Assembly: GCA_024233005.1 (NCBI GenBank)
Contig: JACKQE010000003.1
Coordinates: 310,001-374,000 of the forward strand
Reading direction: 5' to 3'
Length of the DNA: 64,000 nucleotides
Source of the DNA: Akkermansiaceae bacterium
Lineage (GTDB): Bacteria; Verrucomicrobiota; Verrucomicrobiia; Verrucomicrobiales; DEV007
A program made the translations under genes and the position numbers. The notes under the pieces were generated by a model that was given only the letters and a program-made list of their open reading frames with translations, was not told where the DNA came from and did not search any database. Shown here one piece after another: positions 19,135 to 28,753 of this stretch. Numbering within the stretch: the first letter of the stretch is position 1; the number at the start of each line of letters is the position of its first letter.

Positions 19135-19362
19135 ATGAATCTCCCCGACACCATCGTCTGCGTGGACTGCGGTCAACCCGCCCGGCTCATGACGGCAGAA
19201 CCGGAGTTCGGGTGGGAATGCGGCGACATTGTCGCCTACCGCTGCACCGGCTGCCACGACCGCTGGGACGTTGTCATCGGGGATGAAGATTCCGACCTGC
19301 CCTCCGAAACCAGTCTCATGGTTCGTCAATGGTTCCTCGACCGCGAGGACCAAAAAGGCTGA
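19135..19362 (+). CDS. Small zinc-ribbon-like protein
   Basis: A 75-residue protein starting at ATG 19135, 22 bases after argF. Two Cys pairs, CVDCG (near 8-12) and CTGC followed by His (near 38-42), with an extra Cys between, suggest a zinc-ribbon fold. No family is recognised. Its position at the end of the arg operon suggests co-transcription but not necessarily a role in arginine synthesis. Confidence 0.65.
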   Translation: MNLPDTIVCVDCGQPARLMTAEPEFGWECGDIVAYRCTGCHDRWDVVIGDEDSDLPSETSLMVRQWFLDREDQKG

Positions 19363-19443
19363 ACGGAATCCCGCCCGAGCCTGGCGGAAAGGGAGAATTC
19401 CCGGCCATGGTTCCGTCCGGTCACCGGGGGTCCCGCGCCCGGG

Positions 19444-20814
19444 TCAGGCGCGACCGGCCGCGTGGGTTTCAATGAATTCCCGCACCGCCGCCGCATTGGC
19501 CGGGAGCGGATAACGCACTGGATCGATCTTTTTGAGAGCATCAAGCGCGGGATGCGTCGGGCGTTGACCGATCGCTTTGTGGATCGTTTCGGGAAATTTC
19601 GCGGGATGCGCCGTCGCCAGCACGACCGTGGTCTCGTCCGAATCAATGTCCTGGAATCCGCAGGCGGTGTGGGGATCCACGATGTAATCGTAGGTTTCAT
19701 GGACCCTGCGGATATTGGCAATAATGCCATCGTCATCACAACGGGTGGCGGTGAAAATGCCGGGATCGAAATCGGGGACCTCGACGCGACCAGTCTCGGC
19801 TGCCTGACGCATCAGCGAAGCCACCTTTTCCCCGTCCTCGTCGCATTCATAATACAGCAGCCTCTCAAAATTCGACGCTACCTGGATGTCCATGGACGGG
19901 GACCAGCTCGGCACCACCTCGGACGGAGCGTAAACACCGGAATTGAAGAAGCGGAAGAGGATGTCGTTGCGGTTCGTGGCCACGGTCAGCCGCTTCGTGG
20001 GCAGCCCCATGCGATGGGCCATCCAAGCGGCGAAGACATTGCCGAAATTGCCGGTCGGCACGACAAAATTGACATTGTCGCGGCATTCCTCGGGGAGTTG
20101 GAGGAAGGCGTGGACGTAATAAACGGCCTGGGCGAGCACCCGCACCAAATTGATGGAATTGATCGCCGACAAATGGAGTTTTTGCTTCACCTCCGCGTCC
20201 CCGAAGATCTCTTTGACGATGCGCTGAGCATCATCAAAGGTGCCCTTGATGGGAATGGGAAAGATGTTGGCAGCTCCCGTGCAGGTCATCTGACGCTCCT
20301 GAAGCGGCGAGATCCGGCCTTCCGGATACAGAATGAAGACATTGGCCCCTTCTTTGCCGGCGAGCCCGTGGATCGCCGCGGCGCCGGTATCGCCTGAAGT
20401 GGCACCGAGGACGTTGATGGCCTCGCCGGTGCGGCGGATCTGGTCCTGAAAAAGATTGCCGAGCAACTGCAGGCCGAAATCTTTGAACGCCAGAGTCGGA
20501 CCGTGGAACAACTCCAGGACAAAGAGCCCCTGGTCAAGCTGCACCAGCGGGGCATTCGGATCGTCGGAAAAGCTGCCATAGGACGCATCCATGATGGCCG
20601 CCAGCTCTTCACCTGGATGTTCCCCGTCGAAAAGCCGGAAAAAGTCGAACGCCTCCGCGGCGTAGGGCTGGGCATCGCCACGACGCAGGTCGGTGGGCAG
20701 ACGGGGCAGGCGCTGGGGCACATAGAGGCCCCCGTCTGGCGCCAGTCCGGCGGCGAAAGCTTCGAGGAAAGAGACCGGGGAACCGCCTCCTCTGGTAGAC
20801 ACGTATTTGATCAT
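19444..20814 (-). CDS. thrC: Threonine synthase
   Basis: PLP enzyme converting O-phosphohomoserine to threonine. The 456 residues match the long (class 2, fungal/proteobacterial) form, which starts with the YVSTRGG motif. The PLP lysine is in FHGPTLAFKDFG near residue 110, and GATSGDTGAAA near 155 binds the cofactor phosphate. It lies 71 bases downstream of hom on the same strand, so the two act in sequence in threonine synthesis. Confidence 0.95.
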   Translation of the reverse strand: MIKYVSTRGGGSPVSFLEAFAAGLAPDGGLYVPQRLPRLPTDLRRGDAQPYAAEAFDFFRLFDGEHPGEELAAIMDASYGSFSDDPNAPLVQLDQGLFVLELFHGPTLAFKDFGLQLLGNLFQDQIRRTGEAINVLGATSGDTGAAAIHGLAGKEGANVFILYPEGRISPLQERQMTCTGAANIFPIPIKGTFDDAQRIVKEIFGDAEVKQKLHLSAINSINLVRVLAQAVYYVHAFLQLPEECRDNVNFVVPTGNFGNVFAAWMAHRMGLPTKRLTVATNRNDILFRFFNSGVYAPSEVVPSWSPSMDIQVASNFERLLYYECDEDGEKVASLMRQAAETGRVEVPDFDPGIFTATRCDDDGIIANIRRVHETYDYIVDPHTACGFQDIDSDETTVVLATAHPAKFPETIHKAIGQRPTHPALDALKKIDPVRYPLPANAAAVREFIETHAAGRA

Positions 20815-20885
20815 GGGGATGGAACTTGGATCGCGTGGGGGGTCGAGACAAATGGAAAAGCAGAGATTTCGTCAATCCGGGAAGT

Positions 20886-22199
20886 TTAGGCGGTGAAGGA
20901 TTCGACACGCATCAAAACCGGCAGGGCGCGGACACATTCCAACGAGGCGATTTCACCAACCGCGGCCCGCACCACCCCGAAGGCGGCGAAATGCAGGGTC
21001 AGCACGATCGGGGCGGACTCCTCCTCATGCTCCTCGGGCTGGATCACGGAGAGAATGCCGATGCCATGGTCCCCGAGTGTGCGGGCGATCTGGGCCAGGA
21101 CGCCGGGCTCGTCACGCACCTGGAGACGGAGATAATACTTGGAGACACTCTCATCGACCGGCAGAGGGTTCCCATAGAGCCCGTGGGTGACAAAGCCACC
21201 GTTGCGCTCCCCGGCCTGCACTTCCCACATGGCGGCGTCGGCGATGTCGGCGATAACCGAGCTCGATGTCGGATCCTGACCGGCCCCGGGACCGTAGAAA
21301 AGGGTTTCCCCGACGACATCCCCATGGATCAGGATAGCGTTGTAGACCCCCTTGACCGAGGCCAAAATATGGTCGCGCGGGACTAAGGAAGGCTGGACGC
21401 GGACCTCGATGCTGCCGGTGCCGGGAAGGAGCCGGATGACACCAAGCAGCTTGATGACATAGCCCAACTGATGGGCAAAGAGAATGTCCGCACCGGTGAT
21501 GCGCTCAATCCCCTCGACGAAAATGTCGGATGTTTTGACCCAGCACCCGTAACTCAGGGAGGCAAGGATGATGGCCTTGTGCGCGGCGTCCCAGCCGTTG
21601 ACATCCAGAGCCGGATCGGCTTCGGCATAGCCGAGTTGCTGGGCTTCGTCGAGCGCTTCCCCGTAGCTCAGACCCGCCTCCGTCATGCGGGTCAGAATGT
21701 AATTGCTGGTGCCATTGATGATCCCGTGGATACTTTGGATATTGTTGCCGATCAGCGACTCTTGGACGGTCTTGATGATGGGAATGCCCCCGGCGACGGC
21801 GGCTTCGAAATAGATCGGGGTCCGGTGAGCCTCCGCGAGGGCGAAAAGCTCCAACCCGTGCTCGGCGAGGAGGGCCTTGTTTCCGGTGACGACCGTTTTG
21901 TCGCGCTTGAGGGCCTCGCGCACCAGATCCAGCGCCCGGTCGGTGCCACCGATCAACTCGACCACGATGTCAATCTCAGGATCCTCGACGAGGTCGTCCA
22001 GCCGGGTCGTCACAATGTCCGGCGGCAGGGCGTGGGCGCGAGGTTTGGCGGGGTCGCGCACGGCAATGCGGCGAACCACGATGTCGCGGCCGGTACGTTG
22101 TTTCAGCAGGGCACGGTTGCGGACCAGGTTCTTGTAAACACCGGCACCCACATTTCCGAAACCCGCCAATCCGATTTGAAGTGGAGGAGCGTCCGCCAT
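20886..22199 (-). CDS. hom: Homoserine dehydrogenase with ACT domain
   Basis: Reduces aspartate semialdehyde to homoserine. I place the start at ATG 22199 because the NAD(P) motif GLAGFGNVGAG then falls at the N-terminus; an ATG further upstream at 22256 would add a non-conserved tail. VVTGNKALLAEHG, GGIPIIKTV and GIINGTSNYI are family signatures, and the substrate segment GWDAAHK follows. The last 80 residues are an ACT domain (DEPGVLAQIARTLGDHGI), the usual site of threonine feedback. 437 residues is normal. The gene is paired with thrC. Confidence 0.94.
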   Translation of the reverse strand: MADAPPLQIGLAGFGNVGAGVYKNLVRNRALLKQRTGRDIVVRRIAVRDPAKPRAHALPPDIVTTRLDDLVEDPEIDIVVELIGGTDRALDLVREALKRDKTVVTGNKALLAEHGLELFALAEAHRTPIYFEAAVAGGIPIIKTVQESLIGNNIQSIHGIINGTSNYILTRMTEAGLSYGEALDEAQQLGYAEADPALDVNGWDAAHKAIILASLSYGCWVKTSDIFVEGIERITGADILFAHQLGYVIKLLGVIRLLPGTGSIEVRVQPSLVPRDHILASVKGVYNAILIHGDVVGETLFYGPGAGQDPTSSSVIADIADAAMWEVQAGERNGGFVTHGLYGNPLPVDESVSKYYLRLQVRDEPGVLAQIARTLGDHGIGILSVIQPEEHEEESAPIVLTLHFAAFGVVRAAVGEIASLECVRALPVLMRVESFTA

Positions 22200-22469
22200 G
22201 GGAAAAAGAGGGCGAAGTATCGCGGCCCTCCCCGGAATGCGCAAGCAGTCTCTCAATCCTCACGATCAGGGATTCCCTCCCGGTCAGAGCCCTCGATTTC
22301 TCAAACAACCGCCGGGAGGCGGAAACCCTGCCGCGGGGCCAGAGAGTCGCACATTCAGGGCGCTTTACGTCCTTGCGGTGCCGGACGGCCCTGGTGTAGC
22401 CTTGGCTCCATTGGCGTTCTCTGCCTTCGCCAGCAGAGCCCTCCAGTTCTGTCTTTGATCCTTTTACCC

Positions 22470-24200
22470 ATGAAATTGCCCCATTTTCTGACTCCGCTGT
22501 TCTTTCTAGCCGCCTCTTTGTGGGCCCAGCAACCCCAGGCTCCCGCCCTGCCGGAAGCCCACCGCATTCTCATCCTCGGCGACAGCATCACCTATGCCGG
22601 CGGCTACGTGGAGTATCTCGAGACCGCCCTGTTGGCCAAACATCCCGGGCAGCATTACGAGATCATCGACATCGGCCTGCCCAGCGAAACCGTTTCCGGC
22701 CTGTCGGAGGAAGGGCACGCCGGGGGTAAATTCCCCCGCCCCACCCTCCACGAGCGCCTCGACCGCGTCCTCGCCGCCGCCAAAGCGGATCTGGTGGTAG
22801 CCTGTTACGGAATGAATGACGGCATTTATCTGCCGCTCGATGAGAAGCGCTTCGCCGCCCACCGTGACGGCATCGAACTCCTGCGCCAAAAGGTGCTCGC
22901 CACCGGGGCAAAGATCATCCACCTGACCCCGCCGGTTTTCGACCCGATGCCGATCCCGCAGAAACTCAAGCCGGTGGACCAACTCGGGCCCGGATCGTTC
23001 TACGCGGGCTATGATGAAGTGCTCGCCCGCTACAGCGACTGGCTGATCGAACAACGTGCCAAGGCCGGCTGGACGGTGATCGATCTCCACGGCCCGATGG
23101 CGGCTTACTTGGCAGAGAAACGCCAGGCCGATCCCGGCTTCACCCTCTGCCCCGATGGCATCCATCCCAATGATGAAGGGCACCGCCTCATGGCCCGCAC
23201 CGTCCTGGCTGCCTGGGGAGTCAAAGTCCCCGCGACCATCATCGATCCCGACAACGACCGGGAGGTCCGGCTGCTCAAGCTCGTCCAGCAAAAGCAGCGC
23301 CTGCTCAAGGACGCCTGGCTAACCCACACCAAACATCTGCGCCCCGGCATGAAAACCGGCCTGCCGCTCGATGAGGCCCGGGCCAAAGCGGCGGAGCTCG
23401 ACACCTCCATCACCGCCCTGCTCCCGGAAACAGCTGCCCCGGCGGGGAATCCGGCGACGTTTCCCGGAAAAATCAGTGATTGGAACGGCTATGTCCGCCA
23501 CGACTTCCAGGTCGCCGGCAAACCCATCCTCCTCGTGGAGCCGAAAACCCCCGCGCCCGGACGCCCCTGGGTCTGGCATGGGGAATTCTTTGGCCACAAA
23601 CCCGCTCCGGACATCGCGTTGCTCGGCAAGGGATTCCACATCGTCTTCGCCAACATACCGAACCTGCTCGGCTGCCCCGATGCGGTCGCGCATTGGGACA
23701 AAGTGTATGCCGAAATGACCGGGCCCCACCACCTCGCCCCGAAGGTCGCGCTCGTCGGCCTGAGCCGTGGCGGCCTCTATTGTTACAACTGGGCCATCGC
23801 GAATCCGGAGAAGGTCTCCTGCATTTATGGTGACGCTCCGGTCTGTGATTTCAAAAGCTGGCCGGGCGGCAAAGGCAAGGGCAAAGGAAGTCCCGGGGAC
23901 TGGAGCCTGGTTTTGAAACTCTGGCATTTCAAAGATGATGCCGAAGCCATGGCTTATGGAGGCAACCCCGTGGACAACCTCGCCCCCCTCGCCAAGGCCG
24001 GGGTGCCGCTGCTTCATGTTTACGGCGATGCCGACACCGTGGTGCCCTGGGAGGAGAACACCAAAGTCATCGCGGAACGTTACCAAGCCCTCGGCGGCGA
24101 CATCACCCTGATCGGCAAACCCGGGGGGGAACACCATCCCCACGGACTGGAAGACCCCACGCCCATCATCCAGTTCATTGAGAAAAACGCCGGTCGTTGA
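22470..24200 (+). CDS. Secreted SGNH hydrolase fused to an alpha/beta hydrolase
   Basis: A 576-residue protein with a signal peptide (cleavage near LWA-Q, residue 19). The N-terminal half is an SGNH domain: LGDSIT at 36-41, a GMND block III, and DGIHPNDEGH with Asp229/His232. The C-terminal half is an alpha/beta hydrolase: nucleophile elbow GLSRGG (Ser near 432), acid in GDADTVVPW near 520, and His near 556 in GGEHHPHG. Such proteins probably deacylate or de-esterify plant-type polysaccharides, but the substrate is inferred. The start at ATG 22470 was chosen for the signal peptide. Confidence 0.85.
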   Translation: MKLPHFLTPLFFLAASLWAQQPQAPALPEAHRILILGDSITYAGGYVEYLETALLAKHPGQHYEIIDIGLPSETVSGLSEEGHAGGKFPRPTLHERLDRVLAAAKADLVVACYGMNDGIYLPLDEKRFAAHRDGIELLRQKVLATGAKIIHLTPPVFDPMPIPQKLKPVDQLGPGSFYAGYDEVLARYSDWLIEQRAKAGWTVIDLHGPMAAYLAEKRQADPGFTLCPDGIHPNDEGHRLMARTVLAAWGVKVPATIIDPDNDREVRLLKLVQQKQRLLKDAWLTHTKHLRPGMKTGLPLDEARAKAAELDTSITALLPETAAPAGNPATFPGKISDWNGYVRHDFQVAGKPILLVEPKTPAPGRPWVWHGEFFGHKPAPDIALLGKGFHIVFANIPNLLGCPDAVAHWDKVYAEMTGPHHLAPKVALVGLSRGGLYCYNWAIANPEKVSCIYGDAPVCDFKSWPGGKGKGKGSPGDWSLVLKLWHFKDDAEAMAYGGNPVDNLAPLAKAGVPLLHVYGDADTVVPWEENTKVIAERYQALGGDITLIGKPGGEHHPHGLEDPTPIIQFIEKNAGR

Positions 24201-24231
24201 AATCCCCCCGGAACCGCGCTAGCTTGCCGCC

Positions 24232-24507
24232 ATGGGCGCCGCCGAAACATGGGATGTGATCCCGGTTGATGACCACTTCCTGGGAGAACGGGTCTCCCCT
24301 TTCGGGCACGAACACGTCCACGGGCAGGTCTTCGCCATGTCCGGCAGTCACAGTATCACCGTCTGGCGCCGGGAAGAATCCGGCTGCTTGGCGGCGCATT
24401 TCAGCAAACCTGCCAGCCTCATCCCCCTGCCGGAAATCGGCGCTTCGCTGGCCTTGGCCGATCTCTCGAAGGGCGTGGCGATGTTTCCGGAACCGGAAGA
24501 AGACTGA
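24232..24507 (+). CDS. Hypothetical 91-residue protein
   Basis: Not recognised. The frame has strong G/C preference at third codon positions, like its neighbours, and fits tightly between two genes (31 bases after the hydrolase, 17 before the oxidoreductase). It contains no signal peptide or membrane segment. The sequence has several His and aromatic residues near the middle (FGHEHVHG). Probably a small cytoplasmic protein of the same transcription unit. Confidence 0.6.
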   Translation: MGAAETWDVIPVDDHFLGERVSPFGHEHVHGQVFAMSGSHSITVWRREESGCLAAHFSKPASLIPLPEIGASLALADLSKGVAMFPEPEED

Positions 24508-24524
24508 ACCCCGCCCTTCCCACC

Positions 24525-25571
24525 ATGACCGAGCCCTTTAAGATCGCTCTCCTCGGCGCCGGCTGGTTCGGCCGCGAAGCCCATCTGCGTAACCTCCTGC
24601 GTCTCCCCGGTGTGCGGGTCGTCGCCGCCAGCAGCCGCAGCGCCACCAGCCTGGAAGCGGCCCGCGCGCTCGCCGGCCCGGACCTGCTGACCTTCCAGGA
24701 TTGGCGCGACGCCCTCCGGGTGGAGGGCCTCGACGCCGCCATCGTGGCCCTAACGAACGACCAGCACCACGAAGCCTGTCTCGCCGCCTTCGACCACGGT
24801 CTGCACGTGCTCTGCGAAAAACCCCTCGGCCTCTCCCTCGCGGAGTGCGACGACATCATCGCCGCGGCTGCCGCCGCCGGACGGATCCTCCAGGTGGGGC
24901 ACGAGATGCGGTTCCAACGCCTTTACCAGCAGATGAAACGCATGGTCGACCGGGGCGACGTGGGCGAGCCGCACCTGGTGTGGTGCCGGGAGTTTCGCGG
25001 TCCCATGCGGGCGGGCTGGCGGAGCAGCGAGGCCCTCACCGGAGGCACCCTGCTGGAGAAAAACTGTCACCATTTCGACCTCTTCCACTGGATGCTCGGC
25101 CGCCGACCGGTCCGCGTCGCCGCGCAGGGAGGACGCAACGTGCTGCTGGACCGTGAGATTCTGGACAATGCCCAGGTCCTGGTGGAGTACGAAGGCGGTC
25201 GCCGGGCCACCCTGGAGCTGTGTCTGTTTGCCCCCTATGGCGGGGATTGCGAGATCGGCATCGCCGGTGACCGTGGTCGCATCGACACCCGCAACCAGGC
25301 CCTGAGCCTGGTCCACCACCGCTTCGACCTGCCCGACCGTCAGGAGATGAAAGTGGCCGACGTTCCCGAAGACGCGGGCTTCCTCGACAGCTCGGGGCGC
25401 GTCGACCGCGGCATCCGCCCGGAGCTGGAGCATTGGATCGACTGCTGCCGCACCGGCACCCCACCGCTCAACGACGGAGCCTCCGCGCGGCTGAGTGTCG
25501 CCGTCTGCCTCGCCGCCCAAGCCTCCATCCGCCGGGGGGAAATGGTGACCATGGACGAGTTGGTTGGGTGA
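24525..25571 (+). CDS. Gfo/Idh/MocA-family oxidoreductase
   Basis: A 348-residue NAD(P)-dependent oxidoreductase. The Rossmann motif LLGAGWFGREAH lies at 9-20, the family signature CEKPLG at 97-102, and NCHHFDLFHWML near 180 carries the probable active-site His. These enzymes act on sugars, inositols and derivatives. The substrate cannot be read from sequence. It is probably in one unit with the preceding hydrolase and small gene, which suggests carbohydrate breakdown. Confidence 0.88.
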   Translation: MTEPFKIALLGAGWFGREAHLRNLLRLPGVRVVAASSRSATSLEAARALAGPDLLTFQDWRDALRVEGLDAAIVALTNDQHHEACLAAFDHGLHVLCEKPLGLSLAECDDIIAAAAAAGRILQVGHEMRFQRLYQQMKRMVDRGDVGEPHLVWCREFRGPMRAGWRSSEALTGGTLLEKNCHHFDLFHWMLGRRPVRVAAQGGRNVLLDREILDNAQVLVEYEGGRRATLELCLFAPYGGDCEIGIAGDRGRIDTRNQALSLVHHRFDLPDRQEMKVADVPEDAGFLDSSGRVDRGIRPELEHWIDCCRTGTPPLNDGASARLSVAVCLAAQASIRRGEMVTMDELVG

Positions 25572-25581
25572 CGGCGGAGAC

Positions 25582-26124
25582 TCAACGCCCACCCGGGTCG
25601 GTCACCACCCCGTAACCCAGCACCAACAACGGAATCAGCACTATTAACAGCAGGAATGCCCGCAGACTCCATAGGCCTAACCCGGCTTTGACTGGTGGCC
25701 GCATCGCCAGCAGTTGCCCGGCACGCTGGGGGGTTGTCAAAGAGGTCATGATGTCCCGGGTGATGTCCGAGCCACCCAGAGCATTGGTGAAGAGGCTGCC
25801 TATGCTGAAAATAATCCCCCAGGGAAAGCCCCACCACCCCACCGTGCCAGAGATCGCCGCAGCAGCCCAAGCGGGACCACCTCCTGAAACACCAGGAGGA
25901 AGGTAATGAACGAAGGCACGTCGGAAGCTCAGAATGATGACAGAAAAACAATAAGGGAAACGAACGAAACGAGCGCCGTTGGCCACCGCCGATTCCAGAT
26001 CTTCCAAGGTCATGGCCAAGACCGAGCCCATCGAGATGCCGCTTGCCGCCAACATGGGGACCACATTCTGCGAGGATGACTCGAGTTGATGCGAGGGCAC
26101 GGGAGGCGGTTGGACAGGATTCAT
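25582..26124 (-). CDS. Hypothetical membrane protein
   Basis: 180 residues with a Pro-rich cytoplasmic start, amphipathic middle and clear hydrophobic segments: one near 95-125 (aromatic and glycine-rich, WWGFPWGIIFSIGSLF) and one near 155-172 (LRAFLLLIVLIPLLVLGYGV). No family is recognised. It converges on the oxidoreductase with an 10-base gap. Confidence 0.6.
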   Translation of the reverse strand: MNPVQPPPVPSHQLESSSQNVVPMLAASGISMGSVLAMTLEDLESAVANGARFVRFPYCFSVIILSFRRAFVHYLPPGVSGGGPAWAAAAISGTVGWWGFPWGIIFSIGSLFTNALGGSDITRDIMTSLTTPQRAGQLLAMRPPVKAGLGLWSLRAFLLLIVLIPLLVLGYGVVTDPGGR

Positions 26125-27125
26125 GTCAATTGAGTGTGGGTTGAAAACAAGAGGAACTGCCCCTCCCCGTCACTGCAGGAATCTACCGGAAAGGAGCGTC
26201 ATGGGACTGCGACCGGAAAGTCAGTTTCCCGGACAACACGGGAGAATCCAATCAAATGGCGGCCTTTCGGTCAATAAAATTTCCCATTTCGCATAGGAAT
26301 AGTTTTCCAGGCCACCTCTCCCGAATCAGGCGACCACGAGACACCCGCATTCCCGCAAATGAAAACCCGTCTCAAGATTGGGGCCTGGATGGATTCTCCG
26401 CCCCTCCCTGCGAAGAGATACGCCCCTTGGCAAACACCCCTTGTTGTTCCTTTTTGCCTTGCGCCTCCGCCGTGATTCCGACTGTGATGAACTGCTTTTT
26501 CCAACGCACCGGATCCCTTCTCCGGCTTGGGTGGTTGCTTTGCCAGGTGGGATAGGGTGCGCTCGGGGTTCAAGCCTGTGATCATTCCGCAGCCATTTCA
26601 CACCCCATCGGTGGCTTGTGATCTTTTGCGGCGGCGCATCCCGGTCTGGAGGTCTGGTCCCGTGAGGGAGCAGTCCGGCCAGACCTCCTGGAAACGGCAG
26701 ATCTCCTGGTTCGAGCCTCATCCCGACGTCTTTCAGCGCTTGAGCCTTGAAGCCAACGGCGACGGCCGCCCCGATAAAACTCGTTCCGGCACCGCCCCCC
26801 CACCCGTTTTGGGTCAGGCGTTCGTCCCGCAGTCGCTCGCGCGCTGGTGGCTCGGTGGGCGGCCGCTGGGTTTTCCGCCCTGCTCCGCGGCTCGTTTGGT
26901 TCACTTTGCTCCCCCCCTTCAGAGGTGCCTGTTGGCAGTCTAGGCATGTTCCTGCGACGCTTCCATTCTCCCCGCGGCTTCAACCCTGAGAGGAAAGAGA
27001 ATATCCGTTCTGACGTAAGAATCCGGACATGCGGGGCATTTCCCGTGAGCGGTCGCGCTTGGCTCCGCCCCTCCGGAGAGGCGCCACTTGCCCCGATCCG
27101 CTTCCGTGCCACGTTAGCTCCAGCC
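26125..27125. other. 1 kb stretch without a convincing gene, with a strong hairpin
   Basis: Several overlapping reading frames are open on both strands, but none has family features, a good start or normal composition (they are rich in Arg, Pro and Ser). I see no tRNA or standard structured RNA. The clearest structure is at 26648-26688: a perfect 10-bp stem enclosing TCCC-GTGA-GGGA, that is, a smaller hairpin with a GNRA-type loop on the plus strand. A non-coding RNA, a dispersed repeat or decayed gene remains possible. Confidence 0.35.
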
Positions 27126-28619
27126 ATGAACTGCAACGACCCTTGGTTCTCCCACCTGAATCCCGCCACCCGGCTTGAACTGGGACGCCGCACCTTCCTC
27201 CAGCGCTCCGCCGGGGGGATCGGGCTGGCGGCTCTGGGTTCACTGTTGCAGGGAGAGGCAAGACTCGGGGCAGCCCCGCTGCCGGACCACGCGTCCCGCC
27301 CCGGGCTTCCGGGATTCCCCAACTTCCCCGCCAAAGCCAAACGGATCATCTACTTGTTCCAGTCGGGAGCCCCGTCCCAGATGGACCTCTTCGATCCGAA
27401 GCCACAGATGGCGCAGCGGAGGGGAGAGAACCTCCCGGAGTCGATCCGTCAGGGCCAGCGGTTGACCACCATGACCTCGGGACAGAAAACGTTCCCCGTC
27501 GCGCCGAGCATTTTCAACTTCGCCCAACACGGGAAAAGCGGAGCCTGGCTGAGCGACCTGATGCCAAAAATCGCCACCGTGGCGGACGATCTGTGCTTCA
27601 TCCGCACGATGCACACCGAGGCGATCAACCACGATCCCGCGATCACGTTCTGTCAGACCGGACACCAGCTGGCGGGACGCCCCAGCATCGGCTCCTGGCT
27701 CAGCTACGGTCTGGGCAGCGCCAACGCGGATCTCCCGGCTTATGTGGTGCTGACCTCCTTTGGCACCGGGCGTGCCAATGACCAACCCCTCTATGACCGG
27801 CTCTGGTCTTCGGGATTCCTCCCGACGCAGCACCAGGGGGTGAAATTCCGCAACACGGGCGATCCGGTGCTCTATTTGAGCAATCCGGAGGGGATCAGCC
27901 CGGAAATGCGCCGCGACACCATCCATGAGATCAATGCGATCAACCAGCAACGCCAGGAGGCGATCGGAGATCCGGAGATTGCGACCCGGATCGCCCAATA
28001 TGAAATGGCCTTCCGGATGCAGACGAGCGTTCCGGAGCTGATGGACACCTCCGGGGAGCCGCAGCACATCCTCGATCTCTACGGTCCGGAAGTCGGCACG
28101 CCCGGGACCTACGCGGCGAACTGCCTCCTCGCGCGGCGTCTTGCGGAACGCGACGTGCGCTGCATCCAGCTTTTCCACATGGGCTGGGATCACCACGGGG
28201 GCCTGCCCAACGCCATCAAGGGCCAGTGCCGCGACACGGACCATCCCACGGCGGGCTTGATCCAGGATCTGAAACAACGCGGCCTCCTCGACGACACACT
28301 GATTGTCTGGGGCGGGGAATTCGGACGCACGATATACTCTCAAGGCGCGCTTACGGAGACAAACTACGGCCGGGATCACCACCCGCGATGTTTCACGATT
28401 TTCCTTGCCGGGGCAGGGATCAAGGCGGGCACGACACTGGGCGAGACGGATGATTACTGCTACAATGTGGTGGCAGATCCGGTCCACGTGCACGATCTCA
28501 ACGCCACCTTGCTCCACCTGCTCGGAGTGGATCACAAGCGACTCACCTACCGATTCCAAGGCCGCGATTTCCGCCTCACGGACATCCACGGAGAACTTGT
28601 GAAGGGCATCCTGGCCTAA
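27126..28619 (+). CDS. DUF1501 family protein with Tat signal
   Basis: 497 residues, starting at ATG 27126. Residues 21-45 are a twin-arginine signal (GRRTFLQRSAGG then a hydrophobic core). The rest matches the DUF1501 family, an alkaline-phosphatase/sulfatase-like fold: FQSGAPSQMDLFDPKP, RTMHTEAINHDPA, WDHHGG, WGGEFGRT and GRDHHPRCF supply the conserved Asp/His metal-type residues. The family is abundant in Verrucomicrobiota and Planctomycetota, usually next to a DUF1549/DUF1553 cytochrome-like protein; none is seen here. Function is unproven, probably periplasmic. Confidence 0.88.
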   Translation: MNCNDPWFSHLNPATRLELGRRTFLQRSAGGIGLAALGSLLQGEARLGAAPLPDHASRPGLPGFPNFPAKAKRIIYLFQSGAPSQMDLFDPKPQMAQRRGENLPESIRQGQRLTTMTSGQKTFPVAPSIFNFAQHGKSGAWLSDLMPKIATVADDLCFIRTMHTEAINHDPAITFCQTGHQLAGRPSIGSWLSYGLGSANADLPAYVVLTSFGTGRANDQPLYDRLWSSGFLPTQHQGVKFRNTGDPVLYLSNPEGISPEMRRDTIHEINAINQQRQEAIGDPEIATRIAQYEMAFRMQTSVPELMDTSGEPQHILDLYGPEVGTPGTYAANCLLARRLAERDVRCIQLFHMGWDHHGGLPNAIKGQCRDTDHPTAGLIQDLKQRGLLDDTLIVWGGEFGRTIYSQGALTETNYGRDHHPRCFTIFLAGAGIKAGTTLGETDDYCYNVVADPVHVHDLNATLLHLLGVDHKRLTYRFQGRDFRLTDIHGELVKGILA

Positions 28620-28753
28620 CCGAGGTGACCCGTGCCGTCCGCCGAAGCGTTCGAACGCGAGTAATGCCCACCCCCTGACGAGAGGGCTCCGACAGCGATT
28701 ATTCTCTCAGGAAACCGCCTGCAACGCCGGGAAGTCTCCCGACTGGATCAGGA

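Noticed and set aside
26700..26725. T-loop-like string GGTTCGAGCC suggesting a tRNA
   Set aside because: The flanking bases do not pair as a T stem and no anticodon or acceptor arms are seen.
27240..28589. Minus-strand open frame across the DUF1501 gene
   Set aside because: Shadow of a well-conserved gene on the opposite strand.
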